DNA of 31,411 bases from Didymodactylos carnosus (GCA_905250885.1 CAJNOQ010001454.1:1-31411), one strand, 5' to 3'. Shown: positions 11,047 to 22,953, counted from the stretch's first letter. The notes: generated from the letters alone by a model not told the origin. Made by a program: numbers and translations.

Positions 11047-11235
11047 AAACCATCGCAGAGGTAAGGTGTCAATAAAACAAAAACAGAGCAGAATTCTTTT
11101 TCGTTTTCTTTTGGCATGACTAGACAGAGCACATCGAGCTGAGTGAGAAAAAGAGGTTTTAATTTTGGTCATGCCAAAAGAAGATCAAAAAAATTCTAAT
11201 CTATTTCTATTGGCACCTTACCTCTGCGATGGTTT
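11047..11235. mobile_element. Near-complete fold-back element (MITE-like), about 189 bp
   Basis: Perfect 22-bp terminal arms at 11047-11068 and 11214-11235 (starting AAACCATCGCAGAGG) enclose a second perfect 15-bp arm pair at 11106-11120 and 11168-11182 (containing CTTTTGGCATGAC). The segments between the arms are also partly complementary (CAATA...GAATTCTTTTT against its counterpart), so the transcript would fold into one hairpin with arms of about 75 bp and a loop of about 47 nt. No target-site duplication is evident. It may be a MITE or a hairpin RNA locus. Confidence 0.8.
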
Positions 11236-13474
11236 TGAGGTCTGTTGAACAAAACATCTACAGATTAGAATAATCTTGACAATAAATTTCATTGTACTTT
11301 TGCGAGCACATGTGTTTTATATAAACATTACAGCGCATTTATTTTATGCACTAGATGTGTGTGGTTCAGAAAATATTGCTTAACTGTAGTTGTCTGTATA
11401 CTTCGAGATCAACAACAGTAGGAAAATGGAACTCAGTATTCGTTTTTGGCTATATCGCACATAAGGGTACCCCTCCCCTCTTTTTTGAAAAAATTCCAGA
11501 TTATCAGCTGTGCATAGCCTAATGCAGAGGAAAGTATGGGCTACAAAATAAAACCACTCCCAGCACTCCACAACCTTTCTTCAAAACGTTATGCATTTTT
11601 AAAGTTTTTCCTTCAAAGCCTAAAAAACCTCAATTTTTTAGTTTCATTAACTTTTATCTTCTTTTCTGCATATTCAAAATTTTTCTTAGACATAGTCTGA
11701 TAGAAGAAAGTATTTTTTTCACCATGAGATGTCTCCCAGAATTTTTCGATGAATTTTCGTAGAGATATAAGTATCGCGACAAATACCCTGAAAAAAGTGG
11801 CAGTATTTTTCCTATAATTTTTTTTGCATACAAGTAATATACAAGGAAGGTCTGAAAAAAATTTCCCAAAATTTCCCTCGGCGCTATGATCTTGAGAACC
11901 TCTGGTAAAATTTTTAACTCGATCGGATGAAATTTAATGGGGGGCAGGGGCGGTTCGTAATGTGATCCAATGAAACACCGAGTTTCCTGGGAAACTTGTG
12001 GACAGTAATAGTTAGAAACTTAAAACAAAAACTGAAAAGTGCTCCATTGAGTTTCCAATCAGTTATGAACATATGAAGCGTTAGTAACTTTTAGTTTTTA
12101 TTTCACAACATTTCTACGGAAAGCCCAAAAAGAGGGTGGGAGGAGAGTAGCGTTAAGATAGCTTAACAACAGCAAGTTTTGAGAAAAAAATGACATGTTG
12201 ATAAATCAAAACATGGAGACAAGAGTTAATGAAGTTGAAATTCAGTCTTTCTTCAGTTAGAATATGGAAAAAAATTTGGACTTGAATCATTCAGCTAGAT
12301 TGAAATGGATTACCAGTCATGCAAAAAAAATTAGTATAGGAAAATCTCTATCAGATGAAGGATTTACTAATCTTTTTTTCTCATAGATAGACGTATATCG
12401 GTCATAGATTTGCCACTAATCCATAACTTTTGAACATTGCGTGTTCAGTTGTAATCTATCTAAACGTTCAATATAGTGATTACATATAATGATTACATAT
12501 AGATTTTTGTTCAATTTTATTATTTCTCCAACTAATAATCAAATTTCATCCATTTTTCGTCTTACATCAATTGCATTACCAGAATGATGGCAGAACACCA
12601 AGCAAAGATTTTTTTTTTTCTTCATCAAATTAAGTAAATAACTAAAATACGTAGCGATACAGATCATATCGGCAAAAAAAATATTTTTGATGACGTTCAA
12701 TAATACTTAGGAATATAAATGTTGTTTAGCCTCAAGCATTAAAAATAAGACTAGCATAGAGAAGAAGTCTAATAATTCATCCGTCTTAAATAGAAAAAGA
12801 AAAAGAGATGGCAAGATCATATTCTCTAATAATTGACCATCTACCCGATTGTATATATAAATGTAAAAAAATTTGTTCACGAATTAGTCTATTTGATAAT
12901 CTTATCCATTGGGATAAAGAAAAAAACAAAATTGTGATCATGAAATGAGAAAAAAGTATTATTATATGGGACTTTTTCCATCATATAAAAAGAAAGAAGA
13001 AATGCGTTAGAAAACTAAGTCATTTTCAAAAATTTTGGTCTCGATTGACTTCAAAGATCGAAAAGCGACGGCAAAAATCAGAAGAATTGATTTGTTTTGT
13101 TTTTTTGTTGAACTATTGCCTTTTGCGTCGATAAATAAAGATAGATGATATAATTATCTCGTGAATCTCTAATCTACTTCTCTACATAGTGTAGACAGAA
13201 TTTTGCTTAATATAGTGAAATAGACTAGATTAGCAAAACAAAAAGTAAGTTTTTGTAGACTTTCTCCTTCATTCTGCGTTTGATTCTATCTTTTAACGCA
13301 TAAATCTGTGAAAAAATTTCAAGTAGCACCATTATACGCTCCCAACAGCATTGCATAATTGTGCCTAACATAAACACACGTTGATACATTAAAAATTTTT
13401 TTTTGCAGAAATGTGCAGAAAATTGAAAATCGATATGATAAATTCTTACTTGGAATGTTATTAAGTGATTTCAT

Positions 13475-13484
13475 TTATTTCTAG
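13475..13484 (+). promoter_or_regulatory. Splice-acceptor-like site before the secreted-peptide gene
   Basis: TTATTTCTAG ends at 13484, 14 nt before the ATG at 13499. It fits a leader-intron or trans-splice acceptor and supports the chosen start. Confidence 0.45.
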
Positions 13485-13498
13485 AGCTAAATACAACA

Positions 13499-15328
13499 AT
13501 GAGATCGGTGCTGTTTTTATTAATAACTATTGCATTAGTCGCGATGTGTCAGGTTTACGGTAAGTAATTCGAAAACTATCGATACTAAATGATCAACGAA
13601 CTCCAGTATTTTCAGTACAGTTTAGTAGAGTACAAAATTCGATTAGCTCTTGCTGAAAGCTAGATTAAGATACATTTTTCTAGTTGTAGTCTGATTGCAA
13701 TTGTGTTCTAGCTGGAGAGATCACTGACTTATCGGATAACTCGTGCCTGATTAATCAACAGCATCTAACTCTACTCAATTGAAGCGAGGTTTACTCTACA
13801 TCGAGCTAGATGAGATTTTCATATATTTATTCACTGATTTAGCAAATTTTTTTTAAAAATAATATAAAACACTTTTCAAAGTTTGTCATTATTCTTGCAA
13901 AGAAACCTAAAAACCACCCTGAAACTATATGCATGAGAAATGATGAATAGAAAAACTGTTTTCTCTTAATCCGACAGACTTTTTGAGAATCTAATATTAT
14001 ATTCTTATGTACCGGAATCGAGATAGTGCAACCATATATAAAAGTGGTCACTTATAAGAGAGGATGACTTTGAAGTATAGGCGACCAGATCCCTTTTTGT
14101 GCTTGAACATGAAACACTAAGAAAATTTTCGCTGATGAAATTTAGATATATTTCCCCTTCTTTCCCTCTCTCACATCCAAGTGTTCGTCCACATCGGGAT
14201 GATGGCATTGAGATGACGATCTGTTCAAACTGTATATGAAATCACAAAATTTAATTCAAACGATATATATTTTTGCTTCAGTTCAAAAAATAGAGAATGG
14301 AAAACGACCTGACGGTCACGCAGTCTTTACCAAGTCTCCTGATAATACCCACGATGTATGCAGGAAATTGTTTCCCTGAACCTTATTATAAGTCTTATCA
14401 ACCATCCTCCCCAGTTTTTCGGATAAATTAATACTCTGTTAACTCGAAAGTATCTCTTAAACAAAATGTGCCAAATGTCTTAAGCAAATCATTTCTTAAG
14501 CAAAATTCAAATCAGCATGAAAAAAAGTGTATCTACCTAAACTTGAAACAAACAAAGAACTGATATTCTTCCTAACAAGGGTACTCGTGTAGGAAATATA
14601 CTTTGTATTGTGATCATGATTAGGTAATTGTCGGCATTTCGGTATCGGTACTGTTTTCGGGCAGTACCGAAAATTTCGGTTCGGTACCCCGTTAGATATC
14701 AAATCATTCGGTACTTTCGATTAGGTACCAGGGAAAGTACCGAAAAGTTCGATATCTACGAAAAAAATTAAGGGACGAAAGTCTTCGTGGTTTAAGGAGG
14801 AAAAAGCTTCTTGTGAGTTCAAAAATAGATTTAGATAATGAAAAAAACTTCGGTACATTCGGTACCGGTACCGAGTTGGTACCGAAAGCTTCAGTACTTT
14901 CGGTACGGTTCCAATGGTTGGTACCGAACACTCGGTACCGGTATCATGCAAGTACCGGTACCGACAATTACCTAATCATGATATAGAACGATATTGTTAT
15001 TTCATCTGAGAGAATAAATGTTATACATTATTTAGAAGAAGATATTTGTTTTTGATCCAACGAGGTATTTTAGTATTTTTGATATTCTTCTATTTTAGCC
15101 CAATCGCACCTCGTACGAGACCAATTTGATAGTTTACATAAAAATCAACGAAACAAAAGGTATTATGATGCATTTGACGATAATTTTGGACAAATCAAAG
15201 AGCCATTGGACGAACAATCAGGGAAGAAAGATGATCCATGTCTCAACAAACCATTGTGGTATTTAAAATACCAAGCAAGATTGGGAAAATTATCACCATT
15301 TTATGACTGTTTACAAGCATATAAATAA
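13499..15328 (+). CDS. Secreted 96-aa neuropeptide-like precursor
   Basis: Exon 1 (13499-13559) encodes MRSVLFLLITIALVAMC followed by QVY, a typical signal peptide likely cleaved after Ala21. Exon 2 (15099-15328) encodes the rest; phases join exactly (G plus CC). The 1539-bp intron begins GTAAGT and ends CTATTTTAG, and contains a hAT-like MITE. The mature part has a dibasic KR at 40-41, followed by YYDAFDDNFG, and KK at 63-64, followed by a 32-residue C-terminal segment with two cysteines, C68 and C91 (C-x22-C), which could form one disulfide ring. I do not recognise the family. The architecture suits a peptide hormone or another small secreted protein. An AATAAA lies at 15506. Further small exons inside the intron cannot be excluded. 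Confidence 0.7.
14613..14982. mobile_element. hAT-like MITE with GGTACC-rich interior
   Basis: Ends match as a perfect 22-bp inverted repeat (14613-14634 and 14961-14982). The outer 8 bp of each arm is ATCATGAT, itself a palindrome, so it can equally be an 8-bp target-site duplication. The terminal repeat would then be TAGGTAATTGTCGG (14621-14634 with 14961-14974). TAGG/CAGG termini and 8-bp duplications are typical of hAT transposons. The interior is packed with CGGTACC and GGTACCGAA words in both orientations and has no coding capacity. It sits inside the large intron of the secreted-peptide gene. Confidence 0.8.
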
Positions 15329-15505
15329 ATACTATCCCTTTAAGAACAAAGGAACGTTTACAGCATTTCCCATCGTTATATATAATGGAACAATATTTGT
15401 GTTGTACTCGCTTTCGTCGATGTACGCATTTGACGTTACAGCTGTATATTTTGCGTTAGCTGATTGTCAAAAAATTTTGGTATAAACTACGACACATGGC
15501 TTGAA

Positions 15506-15511
15506 AATAAA
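15506..15511 (+). terminator. Poly(A) signal AATAAA for the secreted-peptide gene
   Basis: An exact AATAAA hexamer lies 177 bp after the stop codon at 15326-15328, in unremarkable AT-rich 3' sequence. Confidence 0.5.
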
Positions 15512-15733
15512 AGCACAGATCTTCGTACATTTTCTCATCTTATGAACATTTATTTACTGTAGCCATAAAAGATGAAATGGACTAAAATATCTCAGACAAT
15601 AATTAATTGCAATAAATTACTTTGGTACGCCATACTCTTTTGAACGGTGACAAACGACAGATGAAAGATCATCACTCGTTCTCGATAGTTAACTAAAGAG
15701 TAGTGCTAGTTCAGAATATCTAAGTGTTTGTAC

Positions 15734-16204
15734 CAGGGCTCGAAACAGGCCGACACTTTTGACGCCTGGTCTGCCTGCGTCAGGCCTGTATTGTTTAGAT
15801 CTGTCTGGGCCTGTCGATATATTTCCTGGGCCTTGCCTGTCTGCCTGCCATTGTTCTCGGCCTACCCTGGCCTGGTCTGTAGAAACCTGGTCACTTGTTT
15901 AATAAACAAAATGTACAAATACTAATAACATAAGATGAAAAGAAAAGTGACAGATAATTAAACAATATATCTGAGTAAAAAAATTTGATTTTTGTTCACG
16001 TATTTTCTGAACTGATCTAACTAACAAGATATCCTCAACCGTGTCAGGATTTAGTGATGCACGACGTCCATTAATAACCAAGCTAGGCCGCCCAGTGCTT
16101 CCAAAGGTCTGCCTGAACCTGTTTCAGTTTAGGCCCGGTCTGCCTTAGCCTGGTGCAGGCCGAAAATTTGTAGCCTTGTCTGGCCTGGTTCGAGTTTTGA
16201 TCTG
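15734..16204. mobile_element. CCTG-rich hAT-like non-autonomous element
   Basis: The left end reads CAGGGCTCGAAACAGGCC (from 15734), a classic hAT-type terminus. The right side ends GGCCTGGTTCGAGTTTTGATCTG, near 16182-16204; its reverse complement shares CTCGAAC-CAGGCC with the left end but with a 5-6 bp insertion before the terminal CAG. Both outer arms (15734-15900 and 16082-16204) are dense in GCCTGNCTG, GGCCTGG and CAGGCC words, in sharp contrast to the AT-rich middle and flanks. No 8-bp duplication was found, so the right boundary is uncertain. Confidence 0.6.
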
Positions 16205-16685
16205 TACTCTGGCGTTTAATAAAAATGTTAATATCAGTAGAAAGTACTACGGTTTGTGAAAGAATATTGTAGACATTTTAGAAAGGAAATGAGTTTTTAT
16301 TAATCTTAAGTACAGAAGCAGAAGTAGATAAAAATAGATATCTTGGTATTCTGCTATAGATTTTCATTATATTTTCGATTTTTTTCAAAAGAACAATCAC
16401 AGCCAACGAGACTTCGCGCGCGATCAATAACCTTTGTTTCATCCGTTTTGCCACGTCGAAACCATGACAGATGAAGGATCCGGATGATTCCTTGTTTTTA
16501 GAGGGCACTTGCGCTATCTATGTAAAAACAAAGTACGTTGCTATTTCAAATTTTAAAAATTCAAACAGATTTTTTCTTTCTAGGATCCTCCCACAATCCT
16601 AGTTCGAAAAGATTTTTAAATTTCCGGTTTTAGGAAATGATGTACCAAATCTCTTCTTACATGAAAGACCAAAAATCAAGTCGAC

Positions 16686-17345
16686 ACTTAAATGCTCACT
16701 TAAATTTAATAGCAACTTACGTATGTCAAAGATTCCTGCGGATCGATTCATAACGTTCGATGAAAAGACGAATAGTAGAATATACTAGATTTATCTCATT
16801 ATCAGGGGAGTAAATAATGACGGATTATTGTAATCCCCCTGATTTTGAAAATCGTTTCGATATTCTCATTATAGAAGAAAATTGTAGAACTATGAAGACT
16901 TGAAAACTTTACCTAAAAATTTATTTTAAACGCGAGTTTGTGTCACGATGGTGTACACAACATCTCCCTAACAATCGTCTTCTAACGAGTGAATTTTTAA
17001 TTTTAACTTAAACTTAAGTAAAAAATTCGTCTTAAGTCAATTTTTTAGCTAAGTGTGTTTGTTTCTCAAACATTACTTAATTTAAGTCATCTCTCGATCT
17101 CACTTAAGTTTCCACTTAGGCTTTTAAGTAGAAAACTATTTTAAATTTTGTAACTTCTTTATTTGAAGTCCGTAACCCATCCAATCCACCATAATTAGAC
17201 TGAACATCGTTTTTCAGAGATTTTTTTCAGAACACTGCTGTAAAACAATCTAAGTTGTCTAAAATACGAATGGTTTTTACTGCATGACATCTGTTTGACT
17301 TAAGTATTTTTAAGTGCGACTTAAATTTTGATTTTAGTGGAAAAT
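16686..17345. repeat. Cluster of ACTTAA / TTAAGT palindromic words
   Basis: The words ACTTAAA, ACTTAAG, CTTAAGTCAA and TTTTAAGTAG recur many times in both orientations, for example near 16688-16712, 17007-17045, 17078-17130 and 17299-17330. They can pair with one another in many ways. The cluster resembles a decayed fold-back element; the boundary may be the CACCCCTG at 17364-17371. Confidence 0.45.
16801..16843. repeat. Imperfect hairpin with ATCAGGGG / CCCCCTGAT ends
   Basis: A 43-bp segment starts ATCAGGGGAG and ends TCCCCCTGAT; the arms continue as TAAATAAT against ATTATTGTAAT with a few mismatches around a GACG centre. It may be a solo palindromic remnant of a transposon end. Confidence 0.5.
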
Positions 17346-18246
17346 GTAAGTTTTTTTAGAAACGCACCCCTGGTCAAAGACTAGAGACATCACAATTAAA
17401 TTATTGGCGTTTGTTCGCTATAAAATCAATTATTATAATAATTATAAAAAGTCGACTCTACAGCTTTGAAAAATAAGCCTATAGTTTAGTAGTTTCCATT
17501 TCGCTTCCAGTCACGTTTAGTTGCGTATCCCGAGCAACATCTCCCTTAAAATGTTAACATTAGTAAAAACGAAACATATCTCTTTTATTTTGATATAATG
17601 TACGTGTTAGAGACAGTAGAAAATTAAATATGTTTTTCTTGCAAGATTTAGAAGGTTTATTACACTGCATAAATCCTTTTCTATGTTTTTCGTTCTTTTC
17701 TTCTCGTCCAATCATTCGACAAATCGATAGGACTACTTATCTAGCTAGTAATAGTAATATAGTGGGAGTATACTACTCATACTATACGGGCTGAAACACA
17801 GTAACATCAGAAAAAGAGGGAGAATACCGTCATATGAAGTCTTTTCCTCTGTTTTGCTATCCGGAGCTTCACTAGTAAATCTAGCTTTTCCTGAAAAATA
17901 GTCGAGAATCAAATAAAACTGTTGGTCTGTTGTTACTTGAAGATGGATATATAGCAGCAGATATCTATATCAGCTCCACGTTATTGCTCATACAGTCTCG
18001 TTCTACTTGTCGAATTACTAAAACACAGTAAGTGTTGTACACTTCCTCATCGAGAATCCTCCGAGATTTCTTCCGTCATCAGTACTTTTTAAGGTTTTCT
18101 CGGAATTTTAATTTGGCGTTTAATATTTTATGATTTTGTTCAAGTGACGATCGAGGCTATCGTAAACCGACCTTTTGATAATGAATCACTTATCTGGTAA
18201 AGACTTTAATAAATCAGTATTTCTTGAATACTGTGTGCTTCTACAA

Positions 18247-18256
18247 AATTTTTCAG
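18247..18256 (+). promoter_or_regulatory. Splice-acceptor-like site 2 nt before the kinesin start
   Basis: AATTTTTCAG ends at 18256 and the chosen ATG is at 18259. An in-frame upstream ATG exists at 18181, but the segment between them lacks family similarity, and this acceptor would remove it from a spliced mRNA. Confidence 0.5.
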
Positions 18257-18258
18257 AT

Positions 18259-21200
18259 ATGTCACGAACGAATCATACAAACGGTGATACATCTTCGAAT
18301 AAATTACGTCGTAAAGAACCACCATTTTTGGTTTATCTTCGTTTTCGTCCGTTTATTCTTGATGAAATTGCCAAAGGTGAAAATCAAAAAACAATTGAAA
18401 TATTGGATGAAAAACGTGTTGGTATCAAAATTTATCCATCAAACATTAGTCAAATACGTTCCGTACAATCATCTTACAACGAATATGAAGTGACACGCGT
18501 ATTCAATGAACAATGTACTCAAGAAGAATTTTATTCACAAACATTTGAAATGCCAACAAATGCCGTCTTTGAAGGGTCCAATTGGCTATTATTCACCATG
18601 GGTTTATCCAACAGTGGCAAAACTCATACGATGTTTGGTAGTCAAGATAAGCCGGGAGTCATCCCGCAATGCTTAACGCAAATATTTCATTATATTGGTT
18701 CGAATATTGACAATAGTGTACTTTATAAACCAACCGGATTTGAAACATACTCACCGTGTAAACCAGGTGATTTAAATCAAGAAATATCGTATAGAAATTA
18801 TATATTTAAACAAGATCGAACTGATGAGGTTTGTGTATGTCCAAAGATCACAGCGACATAAAATGAGTTTTGTTTGTTTGTGTTTTCATTGAAGAGAATA
18901 ACAAAATTGCCAAGAATTGTGCAAAATCAATGTTTAGATGATTTATCATTGCAAGGTAGATAGACTTTATCTGGTCATAGATTTATTCTGCTAATGTTTA
19001 TCTTGTATGTTTAGACGAATATTATTCTGTCTGGATATCGTTTTTTGAATTGTATAACGAACAAATTTATGACTTATTGGTTAAACCAAATGAAATTAAA
19101 ACACGAAAACCGTTACGTTTACTACAAGGTGATTCAACGACAACAATTCGAAATCTTATACAAGTGCCAGTATTCGATTTAAATGAAGCAAAAGATGTTG
19201 TCAGATTTGCTTTTATTAACCGTTCAACATCAAAAACGGTTTTTAATGAAGCATCATCACGTAGTCATGCAATACTATGCATTACATTAATAACAACTGA
19301 TGAATTTAGCGAAGTACCAACAATGAGCCATTTGTATATTTGTGATTTAGCGGGTAATGAACCATTAACTCAGCATGTGGGAAAACAAATGAATGAAACG
19401 TGTAATATCAATACATCGTTAATGACATTAAAAGATTGTATCCGTATTTTGAATGAAAATCAAAAAACAAAGTATGTTTTGTATTGTTTACACGCTAACT
19501 TACATGTCTTTTCATGTGAATAGTTGTAGAATAAATTAGACTTTTTCTTCAGAACACTGTGCACTGAACATCAGCTATCTGTTTATCCGGTCTTTGTTCT
19601 AGAAAACAATTTGTTGTACCATTTCGTAATAGTGTATTAACAAATCTTTTTCGTCCATTTTTTACTGGTATTGGTCAAATATCGATTGTTGTTAATATCA
19701 ATCCATGCGCAAGTTTTACGTCTCAGACAAATGATCTGTTGAAATTTGCTTCATTAGCTCAAAAGGTTCATATTAAAGAAATACATTATTTCTTACTCAC
19801 TTGCTCTTCTTCTTTATAGACTACTATTGTCCAATGTGAACCAGTATTTGCCAAACAAGCTGCATCATCGTCATCAACAGCATCGAAACATCTCAAATTG
19901 AGAAATCTTAAACGATTGAGAAGTGCAAAAGTGATACCAGTTCAACGCGATAAACGAGACAAACCCACTGATGAAGAAGGTTGGAAATTTATATATTTTT
20001 GCATTGAACGCTTAAAATAAGTCTTCTTTCTTATTCTAGAGCATCCAAATGACGAATATGACGAACATTCCGTACGTTTTGAACAAATAGTAATTTTGCT
20101 GTTGTCTCATTGTGGCGATTTTGTCCTTAGATTGTTTACTGGCGTAAAGCAACTGATGCTGCATTGAAATTACTTCAGAAACAAGCAACATGGCGCCGCT
20201 CGTTTATGCTTGAAAGACAGTAAGTTTTGGGTTTCTTGTAGTGCTGTCAGAAACGTTGAGACTGTGACGCAAATGGAGCAGAGGGAATTATACGTCAGGC
20301 TCTTTATAGTTGATTATATAAATTTCAAAAAACTTGTTTTTCTATGACTATTTGATATTTTCTGTATCTCTAGACTTTGATTACTATTTGTCATTGATAC
20401 TATGTTGTCAATTTTTTTTGTTTTTAGTGAAGAACGTGTAAAATTGCTCGGTTGTTTGATGCAACAACGTGATGTGATAAGAACGCTGAAAACGGATTTA
20501 CCATTGGTATGTATTAAATGTGACAATGTACAACTAATCGTAGAAAAAAACGTGTACTAAGGAAGTTTTTCCGTTAAATATACACAAAGTCTTTTCAGAT
20601 AAATTGAGCGTTGGCAATTTTTTTGGATCTGTTCGAGATATGTAAATCTGGCGCTGTGCACATTTGCTATTTCTTTGATTATTTAATATTTTTTCTTGTA
20701 CAGTTAAATGATCAACGTTTTTCAAAACAAAAAAATGTTCCACAATCTTCAGTCACAAGTATCCACTTATTAACAGAGAAAAATGACGATTACTCAAAGA
20801 AAGTCGATCAACTCCAACGTTCGTACGATGAAAGAATGAAACAATTTGATCTAATGGAACACAACTATGAATTACTGAAACATCAACATGAACAAATGAA
20901 AAATGAATATGAAAGCAAAATAATTGACTATGCAGCCAATAAATCAAAATTAAACTCACAAATAACCCAACTGAATAGTGAACATTCGCAAGAATTAGCT
21001 CGTCTCAAACGTGATTTAAATTTGGAAGTTTATCGTAAACAGGAATTTGAAAAACGGTGTGTTCTATTGTTCTTATTGACTTTTTTTAAATATTTGTGGA
21101 ATTTTGATTTATGAATTCTGAAAGAATGGATGTTTTATTTGTTAAATCGCTTGAGTGTTTCATAATTGCATCTTCACCCCCGTTGATGAAGGTTGAAAAG

Positions 21201-22953
21201 TAGCACAGACACTAGTAAATAAACACCACGTAAAGATTAATACACAAATGAAAAGGTTATTAGTACAGTTTAAGTCTCATTAAGAAATTAATTTCTTGAA
21301 TGATTGTTTTCTCTTAGTTTTGTTTAGTTTTCATGGTGTCAAAGAAAAATTGGAAACGGAAATTGCTGAATCAGTTAAACAGAAGAAAACGTATGAACGG
21401 AAACAATACGATCATCAACAAACAATTGTTAAATATGATAATTTACAGATAGAATTATGTCGCGTACGTGAACAAGCAAAAGAATTAACTGATCAATATG
21501 ATGAACAAAAGAAATCTTATGGAAAAATATCACTAGAAAAAGATATGTGGAAAAATAAATATGAAGCAACAGTAAAAGAATTGGAAGAAGCAAAGTCATC
21601 TACACAACAGCAAGATGATGATTCAATTATTACTCGTAGAAGATTAAAACGTCAAACACATGATCTAAACGATGAAGTAAGATGCAACTATGATTCAAAT
21701 TGTGATAGATTATTGTTCTTTGTTTTTTTTCAAGGATGGAAATACTGCTAAAAAGGTAAAACGTGTAACACGTTCAAGTTCAAAAAATATCTCATCAAGT
21801 GACGACAACGACAGTATAGTCTTTCAAACAAAAACATCGAAGAAAAAAACATCAACACGGCAAAAGAAGAATTCTGAAACGAAATCAAGTAGTCGAGTAA
21901 GTCTTAATGTAGCTATTTGCACCTATTTAAATTATGCCCTTCTTTTTTGGACTGGAATAAATAATTGTTATTGACTTCTGCTATATAATTTGACGATTTC
22001 AGTTTTATAAAGCATTGTAGATTGAGTACTCTTCAAAGTTTAGATTTTCTTAACTATTTAGCAAGCTTAATAAAGGGACTACCAGTTGTTATCAGTATAT
22101 TAATTAAAATCTGTTGTATTCTTTTCTAAAGCTCGACGAAATTGATCGTGGTTCAAAAATGGTAAAACAAATTCAGAAACAAAGTAAATTTATCATTTAC
22201 CAAGAAGCTTGATAGTCTAATATCATTTTGTACTATAGTTAGACCAAAATCAAATAAAAAGAAAGTTGTTGTACGTAGTCGACAAGAAATTGATAGTCAT
22301 CGTCAAACTCCAACAACTACCACTCGTACAGTTTCATTATCAACACACAGAGCAAACAATTTTTCACCACTCAATTCTAATTCTCCCCCAATGCTTACAG
22401 ATCTTCGACGAACTCCTTCAATAGTGAGCAAGTCACATGCAATACCAGTAGATGAACAATCAATATCAACACCAAAATCAACAATGCTAAAAAAACGGTT
22501 ACAATCGTTATTTCATCATACACCACGTAAGATTAATTTCAGAATCATTTCCATCTGAATCATTTTTCACGACTAATTTTATACTTTTAGCGTCTGAGAA
22601 TTCCGTACATTTCAGTCGTGTTCAAATGAAAACATCAGTGGCTTTTGGTTCTTCAATATCAGCCACACGAGTAAGATTTCTGTTATTGCCATTGTGTAAA
22701 AAAATGAATTATTTTTTCCTTCTAGATGTTACAACCAATTATTACTCCTCAAATGCTAATGCCACCACCACCCAAAGCACAAACGCCAAAAATAAAATAT
22801 AATTTGCGAACAAGATTAAATACAAATCCAAGTTACCAGGAAGATGAAGTAACTAAAAAGTCATATATTTACGTGTATGATGAATTTCTAAATAAATCTC
22901 TATATTTGTAGGAAAAACCTCGTGGGAAAAAAGGAAAAGGTGGTAGAAAATAA
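18259..22953 (+). CDS. KIF20A: Kinesin-6 family motor, KIF20A/KIF20B type
   Basis: Sixteen exons join in frame to 1019 aa: 18259-18828, 18895-18955, 19015-19471, 19603-19765, 19820-19979, 20040-20071, 20131-20219, 20428-20506, 20704-21056, 21328-21676, 21735-21896, 22132-22183, 22239-22526, 22591-22670, 22726-22848, 22912-22953. Kinesin-6 motors carry the chromosomal passenger complex or other cargo to the central spindle for cytokinesis. The motor (about 30-420) has a P-loop GLSNSGKT (115-122), switch I NEASSRSH (288-295), switch II DLAGNE (321-326), then NINTSLMTL and VPFRNSVLTNLF. FFTGIGQ, NINPCAS and SVWISFFELYNEQIYDLL resemble KIF20A more than KIF23. Residues about 545-765 form a charged coiled coil. 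The tail (772-1019) is Ser/Thr/Lys rich and ends GKKGKGGRK. Switch II reads DLAGNEP where kinesins usually have DLAGSER. The symbol is by similarity; KIF20B is possible. Confidence 0.88.

Larger units (their letters stand above)
6921..13475. other. Long gene-free AT-rich region with fold-back elements
   Basis: About 6.5 kb without a gene I can support. The only frames are short (for example 7751-7939 and 11654-11869) and lack recognisable domains. The dyad field at 8096-8985 and the fold-back at 11047-11235 are listed separately. Elsewhere I note a small imperfect hairpin near 10685-10710 (GGCATATAG with CTATGCC) and a sequence CAGGGGCGGTTC at 11945 that looks like a hAT-type terminus, without a partner end. 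Confidence 0.5.
16205..18246. other. Gene-free stretch upstream of the kinesin gene
   Basis: No coding exon recognised. The stretch includes a hairpin at 16801-16843 and a cluster of ACTTAA/TTAAGT words at about 16686-17345, listed separately. A TTTTTTTAGAAACGCACCCCTG-like right terminus near 17353-17371 suggests a further non-autonomous element whose left end I could not find. The kinesin promoter presumably lies in the last few hundred bases. Confidence 0.45.

Noticed and set aside
14496-14951. Overlapping minus-strand frames rich in GTV, FGT and RYR words
   Set aside because: They are translations of the GGTACC-rich MITE and have no independent support.
18181-18258. Upstream in-frame ATG of the kinesin gene
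   Set aside because: The extra 26 residues show no kinesin similarity and an acceptor-like AG at 18255-18256 would remove them; it cannot be fully excluded.
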